From Bathymodiolus brooksi (lineage: Eukaryota; Mollusca; Bivalvia; Mytilida; Modiolidae): a stretch of DNA of 64,000 nt. The notes under the pieces were generated by a model. It made no database searches, was not told the DNA's origin, and saw only the letters and a list, made by a program, of their open reading frames with translations. A program made the translations under genes and the position numbers. Location of the stretch: assembly GCA_963680875.1 (NCBI GenBank), contig OY804578.1, positions 99,043,689 through 99,107,688 on the forward strand. The letters run 5' to 3'. Of this stretch, positions 51,701 to 58,911 are shown one piece after another. How positions within the stretch are numbered: position 1 is the first letter of the stretch; each line of letters opens with the position of its first letter.

Positions 51701-54700
51701 TATATTATGTAATATAAAAATGTACCCGACCCAAAGTCACCAATATCAATTATAATTAAAAATTTGAAATGAGTGCAGAAATTCTCTGCTCTGTAGTTAT
51801 TCATACATTAGGTTAAATACAGACCTTGAGCAGCATTGTTGCCATTGTTACCACCTTCCATCCCATCATCATCTACTTCTTCATTGGCCTCTCCAGCAGC
51901 AGGTGCTTGTTGTTGATTGTTTTCTTCATTCTGATTGGCTGGGGCAGCTCTTGCAGCTCCACCCCCAAATCCACCTACTAGATTGTTAACAACACCTGCA
52001 TCTAAGAAATTCTACAAAAAAGGCAATATACATGTATATAGACATGTACTGTAAAGGCAAGGCAGGTTAGGGGATCAAACTTTCAATAGTATTTACATAA
52101 GAAAAGGAAACATCCAAAAAATAATTCTAAATCTTGCAAGATGTTCTCAGTAACATGTACCTGCTCACTTGGTTTACAGTTTAAAGGATAACATGTGGAT
52201 TAGGTCCATGATCATCCTGTTCCATGTTATCGTTTTTTTGTCCTTTGTGGATTAGGTCCTTATCACCCTATTCTATGTTATTATGTCACCTTTTGTGGAT
52301 TAGGTCCTTATCACCCTGTTCTATGTTATTATGTCACCTTTTGTGGATTAGGTCCTTCTCACCCTGTTCTATGTTATGTCACCTTTCGTGGATTAGGTCC
52401 TTATCACCCTGTTCTATGTTATTATGTCACCTTTTGTAGATTAGGTCCTTATCACCCTGTTCTATGTTATTATGTCACCTTTTGTGGATTAGGTCCTTAT
52501 CACCCTGTTTTATGTTATTATGTCACCTTTTGTGGAATAGGTCCTTATCACCCTATTCTATGTTATTATGTCACCTTTTGTGGATTATGTCCTTATCACC
52601 CTGTTCTATGTTATTATGTCACCTTTTGTGGATTAGGTCCTTCTCACCCTGTTCTATGTTATTATGTCACCTTTTGTGGATTAGGTCCTTATCACCCTGT
52701 TCTATATTATTATTTTTACCCTTTGTGGCTTAGGTCCATGATCATCCTGTTCAATGTTATTATGTAACTCTTTGTGGATTAGGTCCTTATCACCCTGTTC
52801 TATATTATCATGTTTTACCCTTTGTGGCTTAGGTCCTTGATCATCCTGTTCAATGTTACTATGTAATCCTTTGTGGATTAGGTCCTTATCACCCTGTTCT
52901 ATGTTATTATGTCACCTTTTGTGGATTAGGTCCTTATCACCCTGTTCTATATTATTATTTTTTACTCTTTGTGGCTTAGGTCCATGATCATCTTGTTCAA
53001 TGTTATTATGTAACCCTTTGTGGATTAGGTCCATGATCATCTTGTTCAATGTTATTATGTAACCCTTTGTGGATTAGGTCCTTATCACCCTGTTCTATAT
53101 TATTATTTTTTACCCTTTGTGGCTTACGTCCTTGATCATCCTGTTCAATGTTACTATGTAATCCTTTGTGGATTAGGTTCTTATCACCCTGTTCTATATT
53201 ATTATGTAACCCTTTGTGGATTAGGTCCTTATCACCCTGTTCTATATTATTATGTAACCCTTTGTGGATTAGGTCCTTATCACCCTGTTCTATGTTATTA
53301 TGTCACCCTTTGTGGATTAGGTCCTTATCACCCTGTTCTATATTATCATTTTTTACCCTTTGTGGCTTACGTCCTTGATCCTCCTGTTCAATGTTACTAT
53401 GTAATCCTTTGTGGATTAGGTCCTTATCACCCTGTTCTATATTATTATGTCACCTTTTGTGGATTAGGTCCTTCTCACCCTTTTCTATGTCACCCTTGCA
53501 ATAATTATGCTACCCTACATGTATGTGAACAAGATCCTTGAGAACAATGTTCTACATGGTTATTATTATGCTTTACCCTTTGTGGATGTGGTCCTTGATC
53601 ATCCTGTTCTATGTTATTATTTTTTCACCCTTTGTGGATTGAGTCCTTGATCATCCTGTTCTATGTTATTATTTTTTTACCCTTTGCGGATTGGATACTT
53701 GATTATCCTGTACTATGTTATTAATATGTTACCCTTTGTGGATTGGGTCCTTGATCATCTTGTTCTAGCCACTCTGGACCTCCACCATGTAATATCTGTT
53801 CTCTTAACCAGACTAAACTTATAAATGCACAAAGGGTACATGTCACAACAAAACAACCATGAAAACAATCTGATGCTATGTTCTCCCTGAAATAAAACAA
53901 TTTGATTACATTACAACTTCAAAATATTACAAGCCTAAGACCTTTATACCCAAAATATTGCATGCTCTTCCAAACTTTATATTATATACTTTTATTATCT
54001 TTTATGTTGAATTGAGAATTCAGGCAATATTTTATGTACATTACTGAATATCGTCAAAGCTTTGGAGGGGCCCAGGTGGCTCAATGAGATAGGTAGTTGG
54101 ATCACCTAATAACTCATACAAGCCTATCACCAATACGGCGTGGGTTCATGCTCCGCTTTGTAAATTGCAAAAAAAGGTGCACTCAACTCGCAGCCGCAAG
54201 TGATAAAGTTTACCAGTTACTTGTCCATGGTCGGCGGTTCTCTCCGGGTACTCCGGCTTCTTCCATCACTAAAATTGGTCGCCATGGTATAGCTGAAATA
54301 TTGCTGAAAGTGGCATTAAACACAATAAATCAAATCAAATCTTTGGTATCTTCAATATATATATTTAGGCATAAACATGGTTAATGAAGCTATATTTTTA
54401 CATAGTGGATATGGCTGAGTGAGCAAAGTGGTTTGTCATGATGCCAAGGGAACTGGTGTTCCAGTGTACCAACGGTGTGGGTGTTAAATGAGAGTGAAGA
54501 ACAAAAAGTTTGTTAGCAAAAACTCTAACATTGTTGGGTTGAATATTCAAGTATATAAGTTATATTTAATACAACCTGACTGTGGACCATAATGGGAGCC
54601 ATGTTTGGAGAGAGCCAGTGTCCTTACATGTTAAAAGACCATTTTTGTAGATTTAGAAAAAAAGAGTAGGTCCATTGTAAGGTAAGGGTTATGGTGTTTA

Positions 54701-57700
54701 ACACCCCTTTCAACAAGATTTTATTATATAATATATATTTACAAGTAGATATCCCCTGTTTTTTTATCATTACAAATAACTGGAAATTACTTACGTAGAC
54801 AGCATATCCAAGGGAAGTGTTAACAGAGAACTCACAGAACCAGTAAATAAACATCTGTATATACGACCTGAAACATCAATGAAGCAGTATTAAAAATCAA
54901 CAGTATCAGTAAATAAACATCTGTATATACGACCTGAAACATCAATGAAGCAGTATTAAGAACTAGGGAGTCCAGCAAATAAACATATAAATATTCAACC
55001 AGAAAAATGAACAAGGCAGTGCAAAGATCTGACAGAACCAGTATAAAAAAATCTGTATATATATGTATGTCATGAAAAATGACAATTTAAACCAAAAACC
55101 TAAAAATCAGACTGGTTATTGTCAATATTTATGAATACTTGTACGTATAAATTAAGCTACAGTTCATTCAACTTTTTAAGAATATCATGAATATTAGAAC
55201 ATTGAAACTGTATATAGGAAATTTTCTGTCTTAGAAAACATTATTTTCATTGTGTAATTCAGTTCAATAGTAGACAAAATTTTAAATGTTATGAAAGATC
55301 TATATGTCTGAATCTGACAAATATGAAATTGTCCATAGGGAAATTTCTGTACTATAACATTATTTCTATTCTGTTATTCACAAGGAAAAGAGGTTGAGAG
55401 AAAATGTTACACTTGTCGTAATCACAATCACATCATTTTCTCATTCATGACGAGATTTTTGACTAGAGTAACATGACGGGTGCCACTAGTGGAGCAGGAA
55501 TTGCTTGCATACCAATCCAGAGCACACGAGTTCATTCATGATTCTTTGTGGGGTTAATTTTGCTCTATCTTTAGTTTTATGTGTAGTGTTTTGTGAATCA
55601 TTGTTTTACTTCTTGTCTTCTAACCGTCCAGAATACTTACATGCTGTTAATGGTACAACTCCTAGCCAAGCAAAGGCTACTAATGTGTAGTGAAACCAAT
55701 ATCTAACTGCTTTACCAATACTTGACAATAATCCACCAAATATATCCTTTATAGGTAATCTCTTTGGCATATCAGGTGAATAAACTGAAACAAGCAAACA
55801 AAAAACGAGTTGAAACTAAGGCATAAATAAACAATTGATGCAAACAAATACAGTATTTCAATAAATGCAATCATTGAAAGATACCATATTTTAATCATTT
55901 TAACTGAATGTACAGTGCTTTGAACTGTCGCATTGGGAATATGGACTTCACAGTGGGTGCATTACATGGAGTAGGTAGGATATGTTAATCTTAAGCTTCC
56001 AGATAATGGATCAAGGTCAGAAAAACAAATTATGGTAGTTCCCTTCTTATAAGGCCAAAAAAAAATATATGTGTGTTTACTGTCACATGTCAAAAAAATC
56101 TAGGGTCGGTCGGTCGGCATTAATTTTTTTTTTTTTTTTTTAAACTATCGACAAAACCGGAAATAGTCGTGCCCGGTTCCGGAATCCGATTCCGGTAATT
56201 CATTTTCGAAATTTCCGGTAAGCCGTCATTTGTTTTATGACGAGTTACACAGTTTTTCTACCTTCTTTGCTCTCAATTTCGACAAAAAGCTAGCGGTTGA
56301 ATGAATAAAACATTGCTGCTGATTAAACAACAAAAATGGTTATCCAAATTCTGTGTAAAAATTGATAAGGTCGTTAGCAAAAATTAGGGTGGAATAATTG
56401 CCAATAAAAAAGGTTAGGGTCGGCGGCTGAAAAATAGGGTGGGTCGGGTGACCGTAAACACACATATTTTTTTTTTTTGCCTAAGGCATTATTTTTGCAA
56501 TGAAAAAGTGGACTTATAAAAGGAATTGTTTGTCGCCATGGGAACAATTTAACAGTATTTTATGATTTCAACGCACCTGAAATCTAGCTAGATGGGGATT
56601 ACTGTTTCACCAAGTAATGAAAATTCAAATGTGAATTTTTTCTTAGTGCATTATGTTCTATATCAAGGCAAATTTGTAAATTAATACACTATATTCACAC
56701 AAATACTGTGAAACCTGTCTCCTTGGGAAGTTGGGATCAGGCTTTGTGTTTGAAATAGACAGGTGTTCAGTTTATACAGGCTAAACTAACAAAAATTCCA
56801 ACATTGGGACTTTATTTATAGTTTGATTAATACAGAATTCTGTTTAAATAGGTTTTACTTTTTCTAATATTACATCTTTTCCATTCAACATCTCAAGTCT
56901 GTATACAATACTAATTATGATACTATCTATACTTACTTGGCGTAAAAGCAAATCTGTGTTTACACAGTTCACAATATTCTTTTCGACTGTATTTCAGCCA
57001 TTGGACCAAACTAAAATTCACATATAAAATTCAGGTTAATATACATTTTTCTTTAGAATTATCTGATCAATGCATAGCATGGTGACAGTACTGTTCATCA
57101 CAAATCTGGTCTTTGCAGAAGACCATTAATCTCTTTGATGTTTATGTCTATGAGTGCTTAACACCACTCTCAACAATATTTCAATAATATTATGGCAGTC
57201 AATTTTAATACAGGAGGAAACTGGAATATCAGGAGAAAAACAACCAATCTGTCACGGACAAACTCTGTATCAAGTACACCTCGCCATGGATGGGAAACAG
57301 GCACCAATGCATAGATGTGCAAATTTTGTGCATACATCTGTTTTGTCTCTGAATTCTACTTATCAAGAGGGGTATATGTAAGTCCAATTTTTTAAAGCTT
57401 ATCTTTACTCCAGGTTTTCTTGTATAGTTTGTGTATATTTGCTTGACTTCTGAAGTTCTACCTATCAAGGCTAAGAAACATTGATTGGAATACAATAAAT
57501 CAAATCAATGTTGCCACATTTTGGTGTCCGTTTCAAAACAGGACATTAATCAATGTTTTTTTTAAATTTAATTAATAGGAAACAGATTAATATAAGCGTT
57601 ACGCTTGTTTCTGAATCCTATGTTATATTGTATTGTGAAAAAAAAAATGTACCAGTAATATGTAATTCATCAATAAAAATATGTTTAAATCAATGGGTTA

Positions 57701-57933
57701 TTTTTAGTTTGAGGTTTGCCAGATTAGTAGTTTGTGCCAGAAAAAGCTAGCTAAATGGTCCAAAAAAATACCACATTTCAAGTTTCCATTCATTTACATG
57801 TACAATTATACATTAATATTATGTTGTAATAATTACCAATCTTGGTGGATGAACTTGATACTTCCCGTACAAACACATGGATGGAACAGCGGTTTGTCTG
57901 GTGTACTCTCACAGCGACACACCCGACAAATGT
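27663..57933 (-). CDS. MARCHF6: MARCHF6 (TEB4/Doa10) E3 ubiquitin ligase, 24 visible coding exons
   Basis: The gene runs from the RING-CH exon (57933) to the TAG at 27665-27663. Twenty-four exons join with agreeing phases and GT-AG borders to give about 897 residues, against 910 in human MARCHF6. The RING-CH domain has all eight zinc ligands (CRVC, PCVC, H and C of IHQDC, CELC). Then come the conserved [20 protein letters not shown] helix, an Asn/Gln-rich acidic loop, the [11 protein letters not shown] segment, the TEB4 core with [10 protein letters not shown] and [11 protein letters not shown], and the C-terminal element [20 protein letters not shown]. In other animals this ER multi-pass ligase, working with UBE2J2 or UBE2G2, degrades ER and lipid-droplet proteins and squalene monooxygenase, and turns over itself. 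No frameshift or missing ligand was seen. The first exon, with the start codon and about six residues, was not found. Introns are full of SINEs, MITEs and minisatellites. Confidence 0.97.
27988..28325 (-). mobile_element. SINE-B copy, near full length
   Basis: Has 'gagtgattgttgttaagtac', 'atttttatagtgctagttca', 'gggattgaaaccacgatcta' and 'accattacaccaca'. Confidence 0.65.
28489..28624 (-). CDS. MARCHF6: MARCHF6 visible exon 23
   Basis: Encodes [20 protein letters not shown], a last helix and [14 protein letters not shown], the start of the conserved C-terminal element. Confidence 0.98.
29182..29480 (-). mobile_element. SINE-B copy
   Basis: Has 'gtgattgttgtataatgcca', 'gttggatttttatggtgcta' and 'ccttaatgctgcgttcttag'. 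Confidence 0.65.
29711..29843 (-). CDS. MARCHF6: MARCHF6 visible exon 22
   Basis: Encodes [20 protein letters not shown] and [20 protein letters not shown] plus VPFL. Matches the vertebrate GIRNIDLHYIVRKLAAPVI region. Confidence 0.96.
29946..30285 (-). mobile_element. SINE-B copy, near full length
   Basis: Has 'caactgagcaatttttcagc', 'ttagttggatttttatagtg', 'gttcttactcctttatgcta' and ends near 'accattacaccatc'. Confidence 0.65.
31151..31240 (-). CDS. MARCHF6: MARCHF6 visible exon 21
   Basis: Encodes [20 protein letters not shown] and [10 protein letters not shown], the conserved GPQWWLK segment. Confidence 0.97.
31523..31610 (-). pseudogene. decayed partial copy of exon 20 in the following intron
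   Basis: 'cttccatggaaag' then 'gagattggtctaagtggaga', 'tacaatg' and 'aaaacaagag' repeat the last ~85 bases of exon 20 with a 10-base gap and point changes, directly beyond its donor. One extra copy only. Confidence 0.75.
31618..31752 (-). CDS. MARCHF6: MARCHF6 visible exon 20
   Basis: 45 codons: [40 protein letters not shown] and FFPWQ. Matches the [18 protein letters not shown] block of vertebrates. Confidence 0.98.
32010..32160 (-). mobile_element. SINE-B fragment
   Basis: 'agatcaagttccatttcgat' and 'gagatgatgcccactttgta' match the SINE-B body. Confidence 0.5.
32229..32410 (-). CDS. MARCHF6: MARCHF6 visible exon 19
   Basis: Encodes [40 protein letters not shown] and [20 protein letters not shown]; highly conserved. 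Confidence 0.98.
32480..32900 (+). mobile_element. hairpin-ended element with two about 156-bp units
   Basis: Two units with 'ccttccatagatgcttcct' type and 'tcagaggagaagat' blocks, closed by 'gatgccaagtgatgccaaaa' and a hairpin (cattgcc-ttt-ggcaagg) then gagctaaaaa. Related to 33030-33615. Confidence 0.65.
33030..33615 (+). mobile_element. hairpin-ended element with three 153-bp units
   Basis: Units near 33111, 33264 and 33417 share 'aatcagaaacaagaattgc' and 'aagcggtttc-gaggagaag' blocks. The end is 'gatgccaagtgatggcaaaa' and a hairpin followed by gagctaaaaa. Both elements sit in the intron between exons 18 and 19. Confidence 0.7.
33686..33755 (-). CDS. MARCHF6: MARCHF6 visible exon 18
   Basis: Encodes [20 protein letters not shown] and VLP, one membrane helix. 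Confidence 0.95.
34461..34625 (-). CDS. MARCHF6: MARCHF6 visible exon 17
   Basis: 55 codons: a Pro/Gln-rich loop ([19 protein letters not shown]) then the conserved [20 protein letters not shown] segment and KRPSVFHVR leading into the next helix. Confidence 0.96.
34663..34995 (-). mobile_element. SINE-B copy, near full length
   Basis: Has 'gtgattgttgcataatacta', 'gttacatttcaatgtgataa', 'taatgctgcacgcttagtgg' and ends near 'attagtcattagaccacaca'. Confidence 0.65.
35295..35340. repeat. 17-bp repeat, 3 copies
   Basis: 'ggggtttaaatattttt' repeated; intronic. Confidence 0.8.
35515..36400 (-). repeat. 51-bp minisatellite with 24-bp subunits, seeded at the exon 16 donor
   Basis: About ten near-identical 51-bp units (+ strand 'gaaacttactgtatgagaat', then 'taaagaaatttttgtttgca' and 'tgataattaac') plus 24-bp variants toward the exon. 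The word 'gaaacttactgtat' is the exon 16 donor itself, so on the - strand every unit shows aca/gtaagt. Long open frames on both strands follow from the unit length, a multiple of three. Confidence 0.95.
36401..36584 (-). CDS. MARCHF6: MARCHF6 visible exon 16
   Basis: Encodes [40 protein letters not shown] and the end [11 protein letters not shown]. Near-identical to vertebrates in the first two thirds. The donor is aca/gtaagt. Confidence 0.97.
37295..37916 (-). repeat. 78-bp tandem array, 8 units, made of exon 15 plus its donor
   Basis: Unit starts at 37295, 37373, 37451, 37529, 37605, 37683, 37761 and 37839, spaced 78 bp except one 76-bp step (2-base deletion near 37586). Each unit holds the exon part [10 protein letters not shown]...YHVMLS, a gttagt donor and a short linker. 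Reading from exon 15, four units are open in frame before the deletion. Confidence 0.95.
37842..37942 (-). CDS. MARCHF6: MARCHF6 visible exon 15
   Basis: Encodes [20 protein letters not shown] and [13 protein letters not shown] plus two bases. The donor is tcaag/gttagt. It joins exon 16 to give [11 protein letters not shown] (vertebrate [11 protein letters not shown]). The 3' 76 bases and donor form the first unit of an eight-unit tandem array. Confidence 0.95.
37950..38117 (-). CDS. small open frame with one membrane helix, inside a MARCHF6 intron
   Basis: A 55-codon frame (ATG 38117, TAA at 37952-37950) on the same strand as MARCHF6. A polar N-terminal part ([20 protein letters not shown]) is followed by one strong hydrophobic helix ([20 protein letters not shown]) and a short tail. 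The stretch has several CpGs, unlike the surrounding intron. It stops seven bases before the exon 15 acceptor (AG 37944-37943), and gtaagc inside it could also be a donor, so it may be an unused or alternative exon. I do not recognise it; it could be chance. Confidence 0.25.
   Translation of the reverse strand: MMLHIKTMSVLKVLTYISTSMISHPIELAAILVIMSVVIFIIAVFLSVRVSYTYC
39045..39220. mobile_element. palindromic MITE, copy 2
   Basis: Left 'tactcttgtattacaaatat' and inverted right 'tgaatgagagtagtaatact', with inner words shared with 24870-25045. Confidence 0.55.
39422..39472 (-). CDS. MARCHF6: MARCHF6 visible exon 14
   Basis: Encodes [17 protein letters not shown], 17 codons in phase 0/0, matching MIHLPIYRHLRRF of vertebrates. 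Confidence 0.96.
39646..39900. mobile_element. fold-back element, arms about 100 bp
   Basis: The left arm word 'ccttagatttaatattcagt' and 'ggtaaatgtcaccacatgtt' are matched in reverse by 'aacatgtgacatttaccacc' and 'agtgaatattaaatctgagg'. The outer ends 'attctatatt' and 'aatatagaat' also match. Confidence 0.7.
39979..40240 (+). mobile_element. SINE-A, full-length copy with tRNA-like head
   Basis: A-box-like 'gtggctcaatgagttaggta', B-box GGGTTCGCGCCC at 40048, middle 'cagccgcaagtgataaaagt', conserved 3' block 'tgaaatattgctgaaagtgg' and an A/T-rich tail. Reference copy for the family with 54070-54340. Confidence 0.8.
40882..41085 (-). CDS. MARCHF6: MARCHF6 visible exon 13: TEB4 core
   Basis: Largest exon, 68 codons: [54 protein letters not shown]. 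Near-identical to vertebrates. Confidence 0.98.
42150..42264 (-). CDS. MARCHF6: MARCHF6 visible exon 12: TEB4 core
   Basis: Encodes [20 protein letters not shown] then [17 protein letters not shown], highly conserved TEB4 domain helices. Confidence 0.97.
42751..42860 (-). CDS. MARCHF6: MARCHF6 visible exon 11
   Basis: Encodes [20 protein letters not shown] followed by a second hydrophobic half [17 protein letters not shown]. Matches the HFEGLITTIVGY region of vertebrates. Confidence 0.95.
42887..43925. mobile_element. non-autonomous DNA transposon with 17-18 bp inverted ends, TA target site
   Basis: Left end 'taaccggtaatttctgc' and right end 'gcagaaattaccggtta', flanked by TA. Subterminal tctgcgg/ccgcaga words repeat. 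No transposase frame seen. Same intron as 44027-45388. Confidence 0.75.
44027..45388. mobile_element. DNA transposon with terminal inverted repeats, TA target site
   Basis: The ends are inverted copies for about 34 bases: left 'cagcacgcacagcgcgattt' then agcaagaaatcac, right the reverse with one mismatch. TA flanks both ends. The subterminal parts are filled with repeated tcaccgacatt and ttcaccgcgaaa words in both orientations, looking like transposase binding sites. No long transposase frame was seen, so it is probably non-autonomous. It lies in the intron between visible exons 10 and 11. Confidence 0.8.
45877..45935 (-). CDS. MARCHF6: MARCHF6 visible exon 10
   Basis: Encodes [19 protein letters not shown], the conserved FCPxHIGHF segment. 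Confidence 0.97.
46053..46265 (-). mobile_element. SINE-B copy
   Basis: (gtga)n start, then 'caactcagcaatttttcaga', 'gttggatttttatagtgcta' and 'agacatgtcgctccactctg'. Truncated before the tRNA-like head. Confidence 0.65.
46658..46709 (-). CDS. MARCHF6: MARCHF6 visible exon 9
   Basis: Encodes [17 protein letters not shown], a membrane helix matching the vertebrate segment almost exactly. Confidence 0.97.
46873..46975 (+). repeat. G14 run and mussel-type repeat fragment
   Basis: A run of 14 G is followed by 'atcccattaactaattcaac' and 'cctgtcccaagtcaggagct', which I recognise as a common mussel interspersed repeat. A diverged copy is at 41890-41990. Confidence 0.5.
47165..47315 (+). mobile_element. 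SINE-A copy, truncated
   Basis: Has 'gtgtactcgatacaacattt' and ends 'gaaagtggtattaaacacca'. Confidence 0.7.
47858..48042 (+). mobile_element. SINE-A copy
   Basis: Has 'tcagtgacttgtggcaggtt' and the conserved 3' block 'actgaaatattgttgaaagt' followed by ggcattaaacaccat. Confidence 0.7.
48690..48815. repeat. 43-bp repeat, 2-3 copies
   Basis: 'tcttggaataaaggtcacat' plus 'gagaagtaagtataaaggtt' twice, with a third shorter copy. Intronic. Confidence 0.85.
49480..49680 (+). mobile_element. 3' end of hairpin-ended element
   Basis: 'atggatgtcaagtgatgaca' followed by a hairpin (tatgaccc-ttt-gggtcatgtg) and ctaaaaa. Same end type as 21262-21304. Upstream has a diverged 'tagtagccatgttgaac' block. Confidence 0.55.
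49814..49846 (-). CDS. MARCHF6: MARCHF6 visible exon 8: 33-base microexon
   Basis: Encodes [11 protein letters not shown] in phase 0/0. Matches the (M)[10 protein letters not shown] of vertebrate MARCHF6 and is required to join exons 7 and 9 in frame with the conserved order. Confidence 0.93.
49847..50110 (-). repeat. about 62-bp repeat, 4 units, next to the exon 8 acceptor
   Basis: Units of the form 'ttgtttctaattaaaatata', '-aactggtttcctttaaa-' and 'aaaatgcaacc'. The first unit begins at the polypyrimidine tract, only a few bases upstream of the exon 8 acceptor. Confidence 0.8.
50630..50691 (-). CDS. MARCHF6: MARCHF6 visible exon 7
   Basis: Encodes [20 protein letters not shown], a signature segment of the family just before the next membrane region. 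Confidence 0.97.
51383..51690 (+). mobile_element. SINE-B copy
   Basis: Carries 'gtgtcaaaccaaagactaaa', 'ggataatgtgtcagagtgga' and 'ttggtctagtacaaaaacag', the SINE-B body in forward orientation. The head is degraded. Confidence 0.55.
51825..52011 (-). CDS. MARCHF6: MARCHF6 visible exon 6: low-complexity acidic loop
   Basis: Encodes [20 protein letters not shown] followed by an Asn/Gln/Ala-rich and then Glu/Asp-rich stretch. Vertebrate MARCHF6 has a similar low-complexity, acidic cytosolic loop at this place, with little sequence identity. Confidence 0.93.
52190..53760 (-). repeat. about 47-48 bp minisatellite, roughly 32 copies, seeded at the exon 5 donor
   Basis: + strand unit: 'tgtggattaggtccttatca', then 'ccctgttctatgttattatg' and 'tcacctt'. 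The last unit overlaps the 3' end of exon 5: its GGACCCAATCCACAAAGG coding end and donor are the same sequence as the repeat. Variant units have gtggctt-, -ccatgatcat- or -ttttaccc- blocks arranged in local runs. Frames in the array are artefacts. Confidence 0.92.
53733..53886 (-). CDS. MARCHF6: MARCHF6 visible exon 5
   Basis: Encodes [20 protein letters not shown], then [20 protein letters not shown] and a polar end [11 protein letters not shown]. The donor agg/gtaaca is the seed of the large minisatellite downstream in the intron. Confidence 0.95.
54070..54340 (+). mobile_element. SINE-A, full-length copy
   Basis: Head 'ggtggctcaatgagataggt', middle 'tcgcagccgcaagtgataaa', 3' block 'tgaaatattgctgaaagtgg' and tail 'cacaataaatcaaatcaaat'. 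B-box slightly decayed (GGGTTCATGCTC). Confidence 0.8.
54795..54867 (-). CDS. MARCHF6: MARCHF6 visible exon 4
   Basis: Encodes [20 protein letters not shown] and MLS. Its acceptor region and first ~25 bases are duplicated upstream in the intron (54868-55075). Confidence 0.95.
54841..55078 (-). repeat. 66-bp partial duplication of the exon 4 acceptor
   Basis: The block 'gtaaataaacatctgtatat' plus the acceptor and 'cagtattaa' at 54841-54893 recurs at 54907-54960 (66 bp away). More decayed copies with 'caaataaacatataaatatt' and 'aaatctgtatatatatgtat' follow to about 55078. The second copy keeps an intact acceptor and the coding start of the exon. Confidence 0.8.
55485..55620 (+). repeat. mussel-type interspersed repeat copy
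   Basis: 'gtgccactagtggagcagga' then 'gagttcattcatgattcttt' and 'gtgtagtgttttgtgaatca'. It stops just before the donor of MARCHF6 exon 3. Confidence 0.6.
55641..55784 (-). CDS. MARCHF6: MARCHF6 visible exon 3: first membrane segment
   Basis: Encodes [17 protein letters not shown] to VPLTA. The stretch [20 protein letters not shown] is almost unchanged from vertebrates and forms the first helix after the RING. Confidence 0.97.
56050..56487. mobile_element. MITE with about 28-bp inverted ends, copy 1
   Basis: Left end 'aaggccaaaaaaaaatatat' then gtgtgtttac. Right end is the inverse 'gtaaacacacatattttttt'. Interior shared with 61160-61528: 'ccgattccggtaattcattt', 'tctaccttctttgctctcaa', 'acaacaaaaatggttatcc'. 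Subterminal ggtcgg words repeat. Confidence 0.8.
56937..57010 (-). CDS. MARCHF6: MARCHF6 visible exon 2: RING-CH, second half
   Basis: Encodes [20 protein letters not shown] and FAFTP. Gives the last two zinc ligands (CELC). The donor is ccaa/gtaagt, leaving one base of the next Ile codon. Confidence 0.96.
57150..57292 (-). mobile_element. SINE-A copy, truncated
   Basis: 'ttaacaccactctcaacaat' and 'aagtacacctcgccatggat' in inverted order. Confidence 0.6.
57837..57933 (-). CDS. MARCHF6: MARCHF6 visible exon 1: RING-CH, first half
   Basis: Encodes DICRVCR through GSIKFIHQD and the first two bases of a Cys codon. Six of the eight zinc ligands lie here, counting the Cys completed by the next exon. 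It starts with the last two bases of an Asp codon, so the missing exon must end in one G. Confidence 0.95.
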
Positions 57934-58172
57934 CTGTAAAAAGTCACAAAAATGTGCATTATATATTGCTTGTACATGTTTATTTAGTGGATTTGGTCCA
58001 GTTTGTTTATGGAATGATTTGATGTTATTAAGTACAATAATAATTTTAGATTCAAAGATACATGTACATGTATACATCTAGAAAAAAAAATGTGACTGAC
58101 ATGTATAATGTGCACCTAAACTTTTCCTGTATCTCTATCAAGTACGTTAAACTGTAACCATTTTTGTCGTAG

Positions 58173-58640
58173 TCAACAGGGGAAGGCACATGTATTTTTG
58201 ACGTGTGAGAGGCAAACTCTAAATGGTTCTATTGAAGTGGCACTAACAATTGAATCTTCCAGCTGGTTCCACTCACGAAACAAAGAGTTTTTATAAATAG
58301 TAGTGTTACACCTTTTGTTAATAAAGTATTTCGTAGGATGACACAATGTTTTTAGATTCACAGTCTCTATAATGTGTGGCACATATTTTACGATTTATTT
58401 TGAACTGGTTCAAAATCTTCTGATTCAAAATCTTCAGATGCTGGTAATGCCAATGGTATAGCTGGTATCAACCCCTCAACTACATTTTGTACCTTGAACA
58501 TAAACGTGAGCCCAAGTTGCTTTCTCCTCTCTTCAAGGAGCGGTAGTTCAAGGTCCTTGAGCATTCTATAGATGCAGCCACTGTCCCTGGATTTGTAATT
58601 CCTGTGACAATCAAAACCACTTTTTGACAATAAAATTTTT
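58173..58640 (-). mobile_element. LINE remnant, reverse transcriptase C-terminus (two frames)
   Basis: - strand frames read LKDLELPLLEERRKQLGLTF, then, after a frame break near 58385, SLFREWNQLEDSIVSATS and a stop. This is the usual C-terminal end of mollusc non-LTR retrotransposon ORF2. It is broken by at least one stop or frameshift. Confidence 0.75.
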
Positions 58641-58758
58641 GTTTATGTATTACCATAGGATACCATAGGAACTACAGTGGACGCTGGCTTGTTGCCACTA
58701 TGTATGCCTCTAAACCCACATCATTGATGCGCGACTTTACGTCACTTCCGGAATTAGA

Positions 58759-58911
58759 TCTTATGCTTATGTTTGCTGTAGTCATATTTGCACTCTTGGT
58801 GTTTCCAGTGATCATCTAGGCCGATTTCAAACTGTTTAACTGTTTTTGCCTGGATAACTGATTCTGGGAGGCTATTCCATATTTCAACAATTCTAACGAC
58901 GAAGGTATATT
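58759..58911 (-). mobile_element. second LINE C-terminal remnant
   Basis: - strand reads VRIVEIWNSLPESVIQAKTV followed by KQFEIGLDDHW and a basic tail. A different LINE lineage from 58173-58640. It stops where the 'ggggcgaagcagc' repeat begins. Confidence 0.65.

Noticed and set aside
52224..53541. Several frames of 70-140 codons on the + strand
   Set aside because: All are translations of the exon 5-derived minisatellite on the strand opposite to the gene.
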